From assembly GCF_000018145.1 (NCBI RefSeq), contig NC_009955.1:124001-188000 (forward strand): DNA of 64,000 bases. Direction: 5' to 3'. The position numbers were made by a program, and so were the translations under genes. A model generated the notes under the pieces. It did no database searches and was not told the origin of the DNA. It saw only the letters and a list, made by a program, of their open reading frames with translations. Each line of letters starts with the position of its first letter. The first letter of the stretch is position 1. Positions 52,770-61,665 of the stretch are shown in pieces. The stretch comes from Dinoroseobacter shibae DFL 12 = DSM 16493. Lineage in GTDB: Bacteria; Pseudomonadota; Alphaproteobacteria; Rhodobacterales; Rhodobacteraceae.

Positions 52770-53917
52770 TCTGGGGTATTTTCGTTCTTTTGACGCTGGT
52801 CGCAATCGGAATTGTCCTCTACCCGCTGCTGCTGTCCAAATCGAACACTCTCACCAGAGGGGATGCGGTACCGGCGATCCTCGCCGATCAGATGCGGGAA
52901 ATCCAACGAGACATGGACCGCGGTTTGATTTCTGAACAGGAAGCTCAAGCGGCCAGACTCGAGATCAAGAAACGGATCCTCGCGACGACCCGCAATTCGG
53001 AAGAAAAAGCCGGATCATCCCGTAATGGTGGCAGAGTCACTCTCGTTGTCGCGGCGGTCCTCGCGCCGGTTATTGCCGCGGGCTACTATCTGACGATGGG
53101 ATCGCCGGAGGTTCCTTCAATGGCCTTCGCTGCCCGTGCAGAGGAGCGGGCACAGACTGATGAAGTGACGGCGCTGGCAATACAACTTCGCGAAAGGCTT
53201 GTATCCGATCCGACCGGCGGCCCTAGCGAAGGGTGGATGCTGTTGGGCCAGACCTATCAGCGCATGGGCAGAGCAGCCGATGCCGTCGAAGCCTTCGAAG
53301 TCGTTGCCGAACGGGAGGATGCCACCTCCGCGACATTCTCCATGCTGGCAGAGGCTGTCGCGGTTGCCAATGACGGCGTTGTTATTCCACGGGCGAAATT
53401 GGCCATTGATCGCGCTTTGGACCTTGACCCATCCAATCCTGCGGCAACCTACTTCGAGTCTCTGTATTACTTTCAGCAAGAAGAGACGCGTAAGGCCTAC
53501 GATCTGCTTGTTTCACGACTGAATCAGGAAGAGGCTTACGTTCCCTGGATGGAGACCTATGCAGCGCAGATCAACCGGATTGCAGCGGCAGCTGACCTTC
53601 CGGTCGTCAATCTACCCAGCGGGCCGACGTCGCAACCAGGCCCGAGTGCCGCAGATGTCGCGGCGGCGTCGGAGATGAATGACGCGGATCGCGCGGAGTT
53701 CATCCGATCGATGGTCTCGCGGCTGGCCGAGCGTCTTGAGGATGAACCGGACGATCTGGATGGTTGGATGCGGCTGGCAAATGCCTATACCGTCCTTCAG
53801 GAGCCCGATCGCGCCGTTGAGGCCTACCGCAAGGCTGAAGCGCTGTTGGAGCAGCAGCCCGCCAGTGATCCTCGGCGTGCGGCGGTCCGTGCCGCGCTTG
53901 AGCGGCTCGGCGGCTGA
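52766..53917 (+). CDS. ccmI: Cytochrome c biogenesis protein CcmI
   Basis: A 383-residue protein with an N-terminal hydrophobic pair (IWGIFVLLTLVAIGIVLYPL, then VAAVLAPVIAAGYYL) and a periplasmic part with TPR-like repeats (EGWMLLGQTYQRMGRAADAV, DGWMRLANAYTVLQEPDRAV). CcmI is the apocytochrome c chaperone. It ends the ccmFGHI set and is convergent with the ScsB-like gene. Confidence 0.9.
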   Translation: MIWGIFVLLTLVAIGIVLYPLLLSKSNTLTRGDAVPAILADQMREIQRDMDRGLISEQEAQAARLEIKKRILATTRNSEEKAGSSRNGGRVTLVVAAVLAPVIAAGYYLTMGSPEVPSMAFAARAEERAQTDEVTALAIQLRERLVSDPTGGPSEGWMLLGQTYQRMGRAADAVEAFEVVAEREDATSATFSMLAEAVAVANDGVVIPRAKLAIDRALDLDPSNPAATYFESLYYFQQEETRKAYDLLVSRLNQEEAYVPWMETYAAQINRIAAAADLPVVNLPSGPTSQPGPSAADVAAASEMNDADRAEFIRSMVSRLAERLEDEPDDLDGWMRLANAYTVLQEPDRAVEAYRKAEALLEQQPASDPRRAAVRAALERLGG

Positions 53918-53945
53918 CTACTGCTCGGTGTCCCGGTCGAGCAGG

Positions 53946-56075
53946 TCACTCCTGTCCGGCAACCTTTGCGGAAACATCCCGACCACTGGCTTGCGCCAAG
54001 GCGTTCATCACGTCCTCGGTTTTTAGCAATTCGGACAGCACAATGCCGTTCGGTGCCGATGGTCCGTAGACGGCATTGAAGGGGATGCCGTATCTGCCGA
54101 AACTCTCAAGGTAGCGGGAAATGCGCGTGTCCGGGCGTGTCCAATCTGCCTGCATCGCCGTGACTCCAGGCGCTTCAAGCGCGCTCCGGACTGGCTCCCG
54201 ATCGATGATAAGTGTCTTGTTCGCTTTGCAAGTCAGACACCAGTCAGCGGTCACATCGACAAAAACGACCTCTCCTGCGGACACGCGTTTCGCTATTTCC
54301 GAACGATCAAATGCGATCCAAGCCATTGCCAACTGCGGCGTCGAACGCGCAGGTGCTGATTGCTGCAAGAGAGGACCTGCGGCAATGGCCAGGACAAGGC
54401 TGGCTATGGCAATAGACCACCTGAATTGGGACTGCACATTCGGGAGAGATAGTATCAGAACGGCGAGACCGGACAACGCCGCGACCGCGATGACAGACGC
54501 AAGCCCGGCGACACCGTCGAGCACCCAGAACAGCCACACGGCGGTTGCAAGCAACAAAACCCCCATGACGCTTTTGATGATCAGCATCCATCGACCAGGC
54601 TTGGGCATGAATGCGACCAGACGCGGGAACGCGGCGATGACGAGATAGGGCAGGGCGAGGCCGAGCCCGAGGCTCGTAAAGACGATGAGGATGTCCACGC
54701 CACGCCCGGCCAAAGCAAAGGCCACCGCGGTGCCGAGGAACGGTGCCGAACAAGGCGTCGCCATGACGGCACCGAACATGCCAGTGAAAAAGTCGGCGGA
54801 ATACCCGTTGCGTCCTCCGGCCCCTGCAAGCCGCGTCTGCATGCCGTGTGGAAGGGCGAACTCGAACGCTCCGAACAGATTTGCCGAAAAGACGAGCAGG
54901 ACAGCGATCATCGCCGCAAGAAACAGCGGGCTTTGAAACTGCAAACCCCACCCGACGCTGAGGCCTGCCGTCTGGAGCGCCCAGAGGACGAGCGCCAGAC
55001 CCCACATGAACGTCATGATGCCGGCGCTGGCAGCGACGAAACCGAACCGGACACGGGTTGTGTCGTGATCGGTGTGTTTGAGCACAGACGACACCTTGAT
55101 GGACAGCACCGGCAGCACGCAGGGCATCACATTCAGGATCAATCCGCCCAGCAGCGCGATCGCGGCAATCCAGATCAGTTCCATCATGTCCGGTGTCGTG
55201 GCGGCCAGTTCAAAGGGTGGTGCTATTCCTTGCGCCACGCGATCCGCGATGATCGTGAAGGCCCGGTTCTCGCCGTCGGTGACGGTAATCGACGGAGCCA
55301 CTGTCACATCCGTATTCGACGAGAGGATCGGCAAGCGCGCCCAAAGCAAACGATCCTCTTCTCCCAAACGGATATCGGGTTTGCCAAGCGCAACACCCAT
55401 ACCCAGTTCGGGAAACACATCCGGCGACTGGAGTGGTTCATCGACGCGAAGGCTGACGATCAACTCCGTGAGGTCTTCGTCGATGAAGGCATTTGCCTCG
55501 CTGACGCCGCTCGTCTTGGCCCCTTCGGGGACGCGCTCGGAAAACGTACCGATCAGCCCAGCCGAAGTGCTGTCGATGACGTTGCCCCGTCCGAGGCGAA
55601 GTGACAGGTCAAACTCTTCCGGGACACAGACATTGGAGCACACCAGCAGTTTGACCTGCGCGGAAAGAGTCACAGGTGCGCCGGGATCTTTGAGCGTTAT
55701 GCGCAGCGGAAAGACGACTTCACCCGCATAACCAAAATTTTCGATGCCGAAGGCGGTGAAGCGCGTCGGGGCGGGCCACATGAATTCGACATCTGCGACG
55801 TTTTCGGAACCGCTCCATTCGACCGAAGGCGGTATTCCCACCTCGCCCGCCGACCGCCAATAGGTCTTCCAGTTTTCGTTCAGTTGAAGGTGAAGCCCGG
55901 CTGACAGAGTCTGTGTGTTCTCGGGAACGCCGTCCTGTACACTAATGAGATGCGCGGTGAGTGGCGCGCTCTGGTATTCAGCAGAGGTTGCTGCCGCGAC
56001 ACTTCCAGAGACAACGGCCAGGAGCACGAAGGGAATAAGCAAAACCCGTCGCAGGATCAAAAGGCAATCGATCAA
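53946..56075 (-). CDS. ScsB/DsbD-like transmembrane thiol-disulfide reductase
   Basis: A 709-residue protein in three parts: an N-terminal periplasmic DsbD-alpha-like domain with two cysteines (LLVCSNVCVPEEF), about eight membrane helices including the conserved MPCVLPVLSIKVSSVLKH, and a C-terminal thioredoxin domain with ADWCLTCKANKTLI. The N-terminal length and context fit ScsB (suppressor of copper sensitivity) better than classical DsbD. It carries electrons from cytoplasm to periplasm and could supply CcmG/CcmH. Confidence 0.9.
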   Translation of the reverse strand: MIDCLLILRRVLLIPFVLLAVVSGSVAAATSAEYQSAPLTAHLISVQDGVPENTQTLSAGLHLQLNENWKTYWRSAGEVGIPPSVEWSGSENVADVEFMWPAPTRFTAFGIENFGYAGEVVFPLRITLKDPGAPVTLSAQVKLLVCSNVCVPEEFDLSLRLGRGNVIDSTSAGLIGTFSERVPEGAKTSGVSEANAFIDEDLTELIVSLRVDEPLQSPDVFPELGMGVALGKPDIRLGEEDRLLWARLPILSSNTDVTVAPSITVTDGENRAFTIIADRVAQGIAPPFELAATTPDMMELIWIAAIALLGGLILNVMPCVLPVLSIKVSSVLKHTDHDTTRVRFGFVAASAGIMTFMWGLALVLWALQTAGLSVGWGLQFQSPLFLAAMIAVLLVFSANLFGAFEFALPHGMQTRLAGAGGRNGYSADFFTGMFGAVMATPCSAPFLGTAVAFALAGRGVDILIVFTSLGLGLALPYLVIAAFPRLVAFMPKPGRWMLIIKSVMGVLLLATAVWLFWVLDGVAGLASVIAVAALSGLAVLILSLPNVQSQFRWSIAIASLVLAIAAGPLLQQSAPARSTPQLAMAWIAFDRSEIAKRVSAGEVVFVDVTADWCLTCKANKTLIIDREPVRSALEAPGVTAMQADWTRPDTRISRYLESFGRYGIPFNAVYGPSAPNGIVLSELLKTEDVMNALAQASGRDVSAKVAGQE

Positions 56076-56132
56076 GATACCTGCTTCCTTCCCATATTTT
56101 CCGCAGATTTCGCCAGGACGGCGGAAATTGCG

Positions 56133-56357
56133 TCAAAGTCCACCTGTGGCAAAACCCTGACGACCGTCCGCACAGACAATTCGCGCAACGCCAGTCGCAG
56201 AAGATGAAAGGGTTCGACACCCATCCGGCAGAAGGTCTGACGCTTGCTTCGTGGACACGATAGCCTTCAGATCTAGGCAGTCTGCAAGGCTTCCCGCGCA
56301 ACCTCCAAGTAATGTAACCATCAACAGCAATACGAATACCTTTGCTTTCCCTCGCAC
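56133..56357 (-). CDS. Small lipoprotein
   Basis: A 74-residue protein with a lipoprotein signal (FVLLLMVTLLGGCAGSL, lipobox LGGC). The mature part has two further cysteines. It lies between the ScsB-like gene and the DUF2933-like gene on the same strand. No family recognised. Confidence 0.6.
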   Translation of the reverse strand: MRGKAKVFVLLLMVTLLGGCAGSLADCLDLKAIVSTKQASDLLPDGCRTLSSSATGVARIVCADGRQGFATGGL

Positions 56358-56358
56358 A

Positions 56359-56661
56359 TCACTGCCTGTTGCGGGCGACGCTAGGAATCACGGAACTTAT
56401 GGGCTCGGGCGCTTCCTCGATAGTATCGTTTGCCTTGTCGGAATGGCACGATTTCCCCATGAATCTATGCATCACAAGATGCGCTCCAACGCACAACAGG
56501 AGCGGGGCGAAAGCCGATGCATTGCCCCACATACCCGCAAGCGTTCCGCCAGCGAGAAAAAAACCGATCACGGGCAACAGCATCACAATGCAACACGCCA
56601 TCATTCCGTAATGCATGAGCTTGTCTGTAATCGGCTTATTCTTGGGATTTTCGTCGTCCAT
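56359..56661 (-). CDS. DUF2933-like small membrane protein
   Basis: A 100-residue protein with two hydrophobic segments (HYGMMACCIVMLLPVIGFFL and AFAPLLLCVGAHLVMHRF) and a metal-ligand-rich loop (HRFMGKSCHSD). The layout resembles DUF2933 proteins of copper-resistance loci. It would be co-transcribed with the lipoprotein and possibly the ScsB-like gene. Confidence 0.65.
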   Translation of the reverse strand: MDDENPKNKPITDKLMHYGMMACCIVMLLPVIGFFLAGGTLAGMWGNASAFAPLLLCVGAHLVMHRFMGKSCHSDKANDTIEEAPEPISSVIPSVARNRQ

Positions 56662-56689
56662 GACACCCTCTTTGTCTCGTTCCTGGCGT

Positions 56690-56720
56690 CATTTGCGACC
56701 CTCCAGCAGGGTAAGGTCAA
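56690..56720 (-). promoter_or_regulatory. Possible MerR-type promoter of the DUF2933-like gene
   Basis: On the minus strand TTGACC (56720-56715), then TTACCCTGCTGGAGGGT in a 19-bp spacer and a weak -10 (56695-56690). The dyad is less symmetrical than at copA, but the first ten bases TTGACCTTAC echo the others. Confidence 0.4.
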
Positions 56721-56721
56721 G

Positions 56722-56740
56722 GATACAAATGGATACACTT
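56722..56740 (+). promoter_or_regulatory. Tandem 10-bp direct repeat before the L,D-transpeptidase
   Basis: GATACAAAT and GATACACTT repeat in phase every 10 bp. The pattern matches the two sites beside the response regulator at 47133-47186, suggesting that the same regulator controls the L,D-transpeptidase/cytochrome block. Confidence 0.6.
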
Positions 56741-56816
56741 CTCGCGGCCTTGTCAGGTTGCCTGATGCCGGGTCTCCCGTAAAAGACATGTACAAACCGT
56801 AGGCTAGGAGTGTGTC

Positions 56817-57377
56817 ATGACGACATCGCGAAACAACAAGATCAATCGACGAAGCCTGTTGGGGTATGCGGCTGTCGCTTTGGTTGCACCAAGCGTGGTT
56901 CGAGCCGAAACCATTCGCCGCAACATTTCTTCTTTCCGAGTTCATGACTGGCAAGACCATTTCGACACGCTCGGCAAAGGGATCATCATCTCAGACACCG
57001 TGACGATGGCGCTACAGCACTGGACAGCGGACGGCGAGATGCGGATTTACCCGACATCCGTTCCGCTGACCGACGAACTCACCAAACGCGGTTACACTGA
57101 AGTGGTGGAAAAACGCAAAAACCCCAGTTGGGCGCCGACGCCCTCCATGCGGGAACGCAATCCGGAATGGCCGGCACGTATCGAGGGGGGTGATCCGGAC
57201 AACCCCTTGGGTACTCGCGCACTGTACCTGTCGTGGCAGTACTACCGTATTCACGGGACACAGGACACGCGCAAGATCGGCCGCCGGTCGTCAAACGGCT
57301 GCATCGGTTTGTTCAACGAACAGATCGAGGAAGTCTACGAGCGAGCGCCTGTCGGCACTCAAGTCAAACTCATCTGA
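56817..57377 (+). CDS. L,D-transpeptidase (YkuD family)
   Basis: A 186-residue exported enzyme with a Tat-like signal (NRRSLLGYAAVALVAPSVVRA) and the catalytic YkuD motif: HGT near residue 144 and SSNGCIGL with the active cysteine near 161. It crosslinks peptidoglycan or attaches proteins to it. L,D-transpeptidases are known to be copper-sensitive, so a copper-island copy may restore wall crosslinking (inference). Confidence 0.88.
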   Translation: MTTSRNNKINRRSLLGYAAVALVAPSVVRAETIRRNISSFRVHDWQDHFDTLGKGIIISDTVTMALQHWTADGEMRIYPTSVPLTDELTKRGYTEVVEKRKNPSWAPTPSMRERNPEWPARIEGGDPDNPLGTRALYLSWQYYRIHGTQDTRKIGRRSSNGCIGLFNEQIEEVYERAPVGTQVKLI

Positions 57378-57405
57378 CCCAACGGGCAAGGCGGAAGATA
57401 CAGGC

Positions 57406-57864
57406 ATGGACAAATTAACTGCGCTGATTGGTGCCGTTTTTGTTATCGGCGGGGGTTTTGCCGTTTGGCAGTTCGTTGGAGCCGAAGATTTAGCGGTTGG
57501 CCACTCCATGACGCCACCTGACACAAGCGAGATTGCCGAAGGCGATCCGATCGTCCAGGTCCAGCTGCCTGACGCACTCTCGCAGCAGGCGGCGCTTGGG
57601 AAGAACATATTCGAGGCAAAATGTTCCGAGTGTCACGGCGAAAATGCCGCCGGTCGCAACGGTGTTGCGCCGCCTCTCGTGCACAAGATCTACGAACCGA
57701 GCCACCATTCGGACATGGCTTTTGTTCTGGCAGCTCAAAACGGCGTCCGTGCACATCACTGGAATTTCGGTAATATGCCTAAGATCGAGGGATTGACCCA
57801 AGGAGACGTCAAGATGGTGGCCGCCTATGTCCGCGAATTGCAGCGGGCCAACGGGATCAACTGA
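57406..57864 (+). CDS. Membrane-anchored monoheme cytochrome c
   Basis: A 152-residue protein with one N-terminal helix (LTALIGAVFVIGGGFAVWQF) and a single heme motif CSECHGENAAG near residue 76. The axial Met is probably in NFGNMPKIEGL. I start at the ATG at 57406; longer frames enter the L,D-transpeptidase gene. It is the first of several cytochromes in one operon and its stop overlaps the next start (TGATG). Confidence 0.88.
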   Translation: MDKLTALIGAVFVIGGGFAVWQFVGAEDLAVGHSMTPPDTSEIAEGDPIVQVQLPDALSQQAALGKNIFEAKCSECHGENAAGRNGVAPPLVHKIYEPSHHSDMAFVLAAQNGVRAHHWNFGNMPKIEGLTQGDVKMVAAYVRELQRANGIN

Positions 57865-58190
57865 TGCGTTGGTCGAAGACGAACCGATGGATTCTGTCGG
57901 CCGTTTTCGGCCTTTTCCTTGTAGTACTCGGGGTGCCAGAGGCGCCGGTATATCATGGTGAAACGTCGTTGGGGCAGGAATACCATGGTCACGAAGACGC
58001 AGGGCCATCGACCGAGGCCTCTGGCCACTGCCATCCAGGCCTCGATTGTTCTGTCCCGGCAGCGTTATTGCTTCAGCCGAACATGGCGTACGAGCCTTCT
58101 TTTCTGAAAGCCGTCATGCAAGACGGCGCGATCCAACGAACCGAATTGCGCCCGATCAGCGATCCTCCACCGCCCCGACGGTGGGTCTGA
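57864..58190 (+). CDS. Hypothetical small secreted or anchored protein
   Basis: A 108-residue protein with an N-terminal hydrophobic segment (WILSAVFGLFLVVLGVPEAP), several histidines (YHGETSLGQEYHGHEDAG), a HCHPGLDCS motif with two cysteines and a proline-rich end. Its start overlaps the upstream cytochrome stop. The ligand-rich sequence would suit metal binding; I know no family. Confidence 0.55.
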   Translation: MRWSKTNRWILSAVFGLFLVVLGVPEAPVYHGETSLGQEYHGHEDAGPSTEASGHCHPGLDCSVPAALLLQPNMAYEPSFLKAVMQDGAIQRTELRPISDPPPPRRWV

Positions 58191-58233
58191 TTTCACATCG
58201 CTCGAAAAGCAGACCCAAAGAAGGATCGAAGAC

Positions 58234-58827
58234 ATGAAAAAGACGACTATCGTAGCGGCAGTGTTGATTGCAGGTACTGCGGTCACGGCATTCGCGCATA
58301 GCGGTGCCACCGGCATCGTGAAAGAGCGCATGGATGCCATGCTTGCAATGGGGAAGGCGGTCAAGACCGTGGCCCCGATGATGCGGGGCGAAACGGCCTA
58401 TGACGCAGAAACAGTGCGCGATGCCGCGCGCCTGTTCCAGCAGCACGCCGGTGAGAGCATGACAAAGCTGTTCCCAGAGGGCACAGGGGGCATGCCCTCG
58501 GAAGCCAAGGACGAGGTGTGGACCGACTGGGAGCGCTTCGCGGCATTGGCAAGTCAGCTGGAAGAATACTCTGAGGGCCTGGAACGCGCAGCCGACAATG
58601 GATTGGGCGGCATGAGCGGCAATACCTCCATGGATGGCGCCTCGATGATGGGCGGCGGGTCAATGATGGGAGGCGATACAACCATGATGGGCGGGAGCAC
58701 GATGATGGGCCGAGGCGACATGATGGATGCGGCCGCCATTGCCGAAATGCCCGCCGACGCAGCATTCGCGATGACGACCCAGGTCTGTTCCGCATGCCAT
58801 GAACGCTTCCGGGCGGAAGAAGACTGA
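58234..58827 (+). CDS. Cytochrome c'-like protein with methionine-rich insert
   Basis: A 197-residue exported protein with signal peptide, a four-helix cytochrome c' fold and one heme motif CSACHERF near residue 185. Between the third and last helices (about 127-164) lies an insert with 12 methionines, many as MM-G pairs (SMMGGGSMMGG, TTMMGGSTMMG). Methionine-rich stretches bind Cu(I) in CopA/PcoA-type proteins, so this may be a copper-binding cytochrome (inference). Confidence 0.85.
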   Translation: MKKTTIVAAVLIAGTAVTAFAHSGATGIVKERMDAMLAMGKAVKTVAPMMRGETAYDAETVRDAARLFQQHAGESMTKLFPEGTGGMPSEAKDEVWTDWERFAALASQLEEYSEGLERAADNGLGGMSGNTSMDGASMMGGGSMMGGDTTMMGGSTMMGRGDMMDAAAIAEMPADAAFAMTTQVCSACHERFRAEED

Positions 58828-58829
58828 CC

Positions 58830-59747
58830 ATGCGCCGGTTCTTGACACTCGTCAGCGGGGCCGCCGTGCTGGGCGCGGCCAGCCTCGGCGTCGTGATTGC
58901 ATGGCCTGTCGGCAGTGCAGTGACTCCGATTGCAATAGAGGGCAATGTCGACCGGGGCGCATATCTGGCGCGCGCCAGTGGGTGCATTGCCTGTCATACC
59001 AATTTTGAAGCGGGCGGCGCACCACTTGCCGGAGGGGCGCCGCTCGAAACCCCGTTCGGAACGTTCTACCCGCCCAACCTGACGACAGACCCGGAACATG
59101 GCATGGGCGAATGGACGGCAGAACAGTTCGCAAAAGCCGTGCGGCAAGGCATCGGCCCCGATGGAACGCCGTACTATCCGTCTTTCCCGTACACCTTCTA
59201 TGCGGATTTTTCTGATCAGGATATCGCTGACCTCTGGGCGGCGTTTCAAACCGTGCCGCCCGTGGACGAGCCTGCACCAGAAAATGATGTCAGCTTCCCA
59301 TTCGACCAACGATGGGGGCTGAAGCTCTGGCGAGCGGCGTTCTTCTACGATCCGGATACCGAACCGATTGAAGGGCGAAGCGACGCATGGAATCGAGGAC
59401 GGGAATTGGTGCGCGGTGCGGCACATTGCGGAGCCTGCCATACGCCGCGCAATCTTGCGGGAGGCCGCGATATCGGTGCTTCCTTTGCAGGCAACGCCCA
59501 GCTTCCCGGTGGCAGCAAGGCCCCCGCGATACGGCCAAAAGACCTGGTCAAAAATGACTGGACGGTTTCAAACCTCGCTTATGCGCTCCAGACCGGCATC
59601 ACCCCTTCGGGCGATGCTTTCGGCGGCAGCATGGCGGAAGTGGTTCGCGAGGGAACTCGGTTTCTGACACCTGCCGATCGCGAAGCGATGGCGCTTTTCC
59701 TGCTGAACAAGGACACGGTCGAGGCGGAGAACCCCGCGTCGAACTAA
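58830..59747 (+). CDS. Diheme cytochrome c
   Basis: A 305-residue exported or N-terminally anchored protein with two heme motifs, CIACHTNF near residue 52 and CGACHTPR near 201, and two cytochrome c domains of the alcohol/aldehyde-dehydrogenase-partner type. It lies 2 bp after the cytochrome c' gene and ends before a strong terminator. It could carry electrons from the multicopper oxidase or another periplasmic enzyme. Confidence 0.88.
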   Translation: MRRFLTLVSGAAVLGAASLGVVIAWPVGSAVTPIAIEGNVDRGAYLARASGCIACHTNFEAGGAPLAGGAPLETPFGTFYPPNLTTDPEHGMGEWTAEQFAKAVRQGIGPDGTPYYPSFPYTFYADFSDQDIADLWAAFQTVPPVDEPAPENDVSFPFDQRWGLKLWRAAFFYDPDTEPIEGRSDAWNRGRELVRGAAHCGACHTPRNLAGGRDIGASFAGNAQLPGGSKAPAIRPKDLVKNDWTVSNLAYALQTGITPSGDAFGGSMAEVVREGTRFLTPADREAMALFLLNKDTVEAENPASN

Positions 59748-59753
59748 CACCAC

Positions 59754-59778
59754 GCGGGGGCAACACGCCCCCGCTTTC
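59754..59778 (+). terminator. Intrinsic terminator after the diheme cytochrome gene
   Basis: GCGGGGGC and GCCCCCGC form a perfect 8-bp stem with a 5-base loop, followed by TTTCT. It lies between the diheme cytochrome and the multicopper oxidase and would at least partly separate them. Confidence 0.75.
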
Positions 59779-59790
59779 TCGAGGATCGAA

Positions 59791-61185
59791 ATGAGACAAA
59801 CACGTCGGGATTTCTTGCGCCATGCAACACTGGCGGCCTGCGCGGCGGCCATCCCGCAGTCGGCTTTTGCCGCGACCCCGTTCGAGGACCTGATTGCCAA
59901 GGTTGCACGTCGACAGCTTCTTCCGGACACCTACCCGGAAACAGAGATCTGGGGCTATGACGGCCTCGTTCCGGCCCCGGAAATCAGGGTCACACAAGGC
60001 GATCGGGTGCGTCGCAGGTTTCGCAACGAGGTACCCGATCCCAGTTCGGTTCACTGGCACGGAATCCGGATCGACAACGCGATGGATGGCGTTTCAGGGC
60101 TGACCCAAGAGGCCGTAGCGCCGGGTGGAACCTTTGACTACGACTTCGTCGTACCGGACGCGGGCACCTATTGGTATCACGCGCATAATCGCTCATACGA
60201 GCAAGTCGCGCGTGGTCTGCGCGGTGCCTTGATCGTCGAAGAGGTCGATGGACCGGACATCGACCGCGAGGAAGTCATCGTTCTGGAGGACTGGTTGCTC
60301 GACCCTGAGAGCGGGCAGCTGTTCGACAATTTCGAACAGCCCATGATGATGAGCCACGGTGGACGTACCGGCAACTTTATCACGACCAACGGGCGCTATG
60401 ACCTGACCTTGCCCGCGCAGCGCAACGAGCGCATTCGCTTGCGGATCATCAACGCAGCAAGCGCTCGAATTTTCCCGCTGAGGCTCTCTGGATTCAGTGG
60501 CTGGACGGTGGCCGTGGATGGAATGCCAACCGGCCAACCCCAGTCGGTTGACGGCGAGTTGATCCTCGGCCCGGCACAGCGCGTCGACTTAATTGTGGAT
60601 GTGACCGAAGACGAAGGCGGCACCGCCCAATTGCTTCGCATCGGCGATGATGATCAACTGACCCCGTTGGTGAGTTTTCTGGTCAACGGCACAGCCAGTT
60701 CAGTACCAAGAGGCAAGCCACTGCCGTTGCCGCCGAACCCCGCGGCACACGCCCCGGACCTTGCCGATGCGCGTGATTTGCGACTGGTCATGTCCGGCGG
60801 GGCAATGGGGCGAATGCAGTCCGCATTGCTTGGCGGGGAACGTCTTGGATTCCGTCAGCTTGCCCAAGCGGGCAAATTCTGGGCCCTGAATGATGTCGCC
60901 GAAATGACCTACACGCCACTGGCCGATCTATCCCTGAACGAGCCGGTGCGCCTGAAGATCGAGAACCAGACCGTTTTCCCACATGCGATGCACCTGCACG
61001 GGATGCATTTCCGCGAGCTGCGCCCCGACGGCGCGTTCGGGCCGATGCGGGACACGATCCTGTTGGCCGGCAACGAGTCCCGGGAGATCGCCTTTACGGC
61101 AGACAATCCCGGCAAGTGGCTGTTCCATTGCCACATGCTCAGCCACGCCGCATCTGGCATGACAACCTGGATACGGGTCACATGA
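59791..61185 (+). CDS. Tat-exported multicopper oxidase
   Basis: A 464-residue three-domain oxidase with a twin-arginine signal (RQTRRDFLRHATLAACAAA). The copper ligand motifs are present: VHWHGIRID, WYHAHN, HPMHLHGMHF and the type 1 site WLFHCHMLSHAASGM. Length and motifs fit CueO/CopA-type cuprous oxidases or bilirubin-oxidase-like relatives. It would oxidise Cu(I) to the less toxic Cu(II) in the periplasm. Its stop overlaps the next cytochrome start (ATGA). Confidence 0.92.
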   Translation: MRQTRRDFLRHATLAACAAAIPQSAFAATPFEDLIAKVARRQLLPDTYPETEIWGYDGLVPAPEIRVTQGDRVRRRFRNEVPDPSSVHWHGIRIDNAMDGVSGLTQEAVAPGGTFDYDFVVPDAGTYWYHAHNRSYEQVARGLRGALIVEEVDGPDIDREEVIVLEDWLLDPESGQLFDNFEQPMMMSHGGRTGNFITTNGRYDLTLPAQRNERIRLRIINAASARIFPLRLSGFSGWTVAVDGMPTGQPQSVDGELILGPAQRVDLIVDVTEDEGGTAQLLRIGDDDQLTPLVSFLVNGTASSVPRGKPLPLPPNPAAHAPDLADARDLRLVMSGGAMGRMQSALLGGERLGFRQLAQAGKFWALNDVAEMTYTPLADLSLNEPVRLKIENQTVFPHAMHLHGMHFRELRPDGAFGPMRDTILLAGNESREIAFTADNPGKWLFHCHMLSHAASGMTTWIRVT

Positions 61186-61664
61186 GATATCTCGTTTGGT
61201 CCCTTCCGATCACTGTCGCAGCAGCCGCCTTCACGTATTGGCTCTCGACCAGTGCATCCTCGGATGTCGGCAGCGCGTCCAGGGCGGAGAGCTACGACAT
61301 CGAAGAAGGCGCGTTGCTCTACGCAGAAAACTGTGCGTCTTGTCATGGCGCGGGTCTGGAAGGCCAGCCGGAATGGCGAACGCCCGGCGCGGATGGGCGC
61401 CTGCCAGCACCACCACATGATGAGACGGGTCACACCTGGCATCATCCTGACAGCCTGCTCTTCGATTACACAAAACTGGGGGGTGCGGCGCTTCTGGCGC
61501 GTCAGGGCGTCGAATTCGACAGTGGCATGCCCGGTTTCGCAGACGTGCTGACCGACCAGCAAATTCACAACATCCTGGCCTTCATCCGGTCCACCTGGCC
61601 AGACCGCATCCGCGAAGTCCAGGCCGCGCGGACAGAAGCCGACGAACAACGGGGAGAGAACTAA
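61182..61664 (+). CDS. Monoheme cytochrome c coupled to the multicopper oxidase
   Basis: A 160-residue protein with an N-terminal hydrophobic signal or anchor (MRYLVWSLPITVAAAAFTYW) and one heme motif CASCHGAGLEG near residue 50. I start at the ATG at 61182, which overlaps the oxidase stop by 4 bp. The coupling suggests it donates or accepts electrons for the oxidase. Confidence 0.88.
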   Translation: MRYLVWSLPITVAAAAFTYWLSTSASSDVGSASRAESYDIEEGALLYAENCASCHGAGLEGQPEWRTPGADGRLPAPPHDETGHTWHHPDSLLFDYTKLGGAALLARQGVEFDSGMPGFADVLTDQQIHNILAFIRSTWPDRIREVQAARTEADEQRGEN

Positions 61665-61665
61665 A

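Noticed and set aside
53921-53944. CTGCTCG/CGAGCAG hairpin between ccmI and the ScsB-like gene as a terminator
   Set aside because: The 7-bp stem has a 10-base loop and no T-run on either strand; it may help termination but I cannot support the call.
54846-55604. Plus-strand frame opposite the ScsB-like gene
   Set aside because: Antisense of a well-supported thiol reductase; composition is that of a shadow frame.
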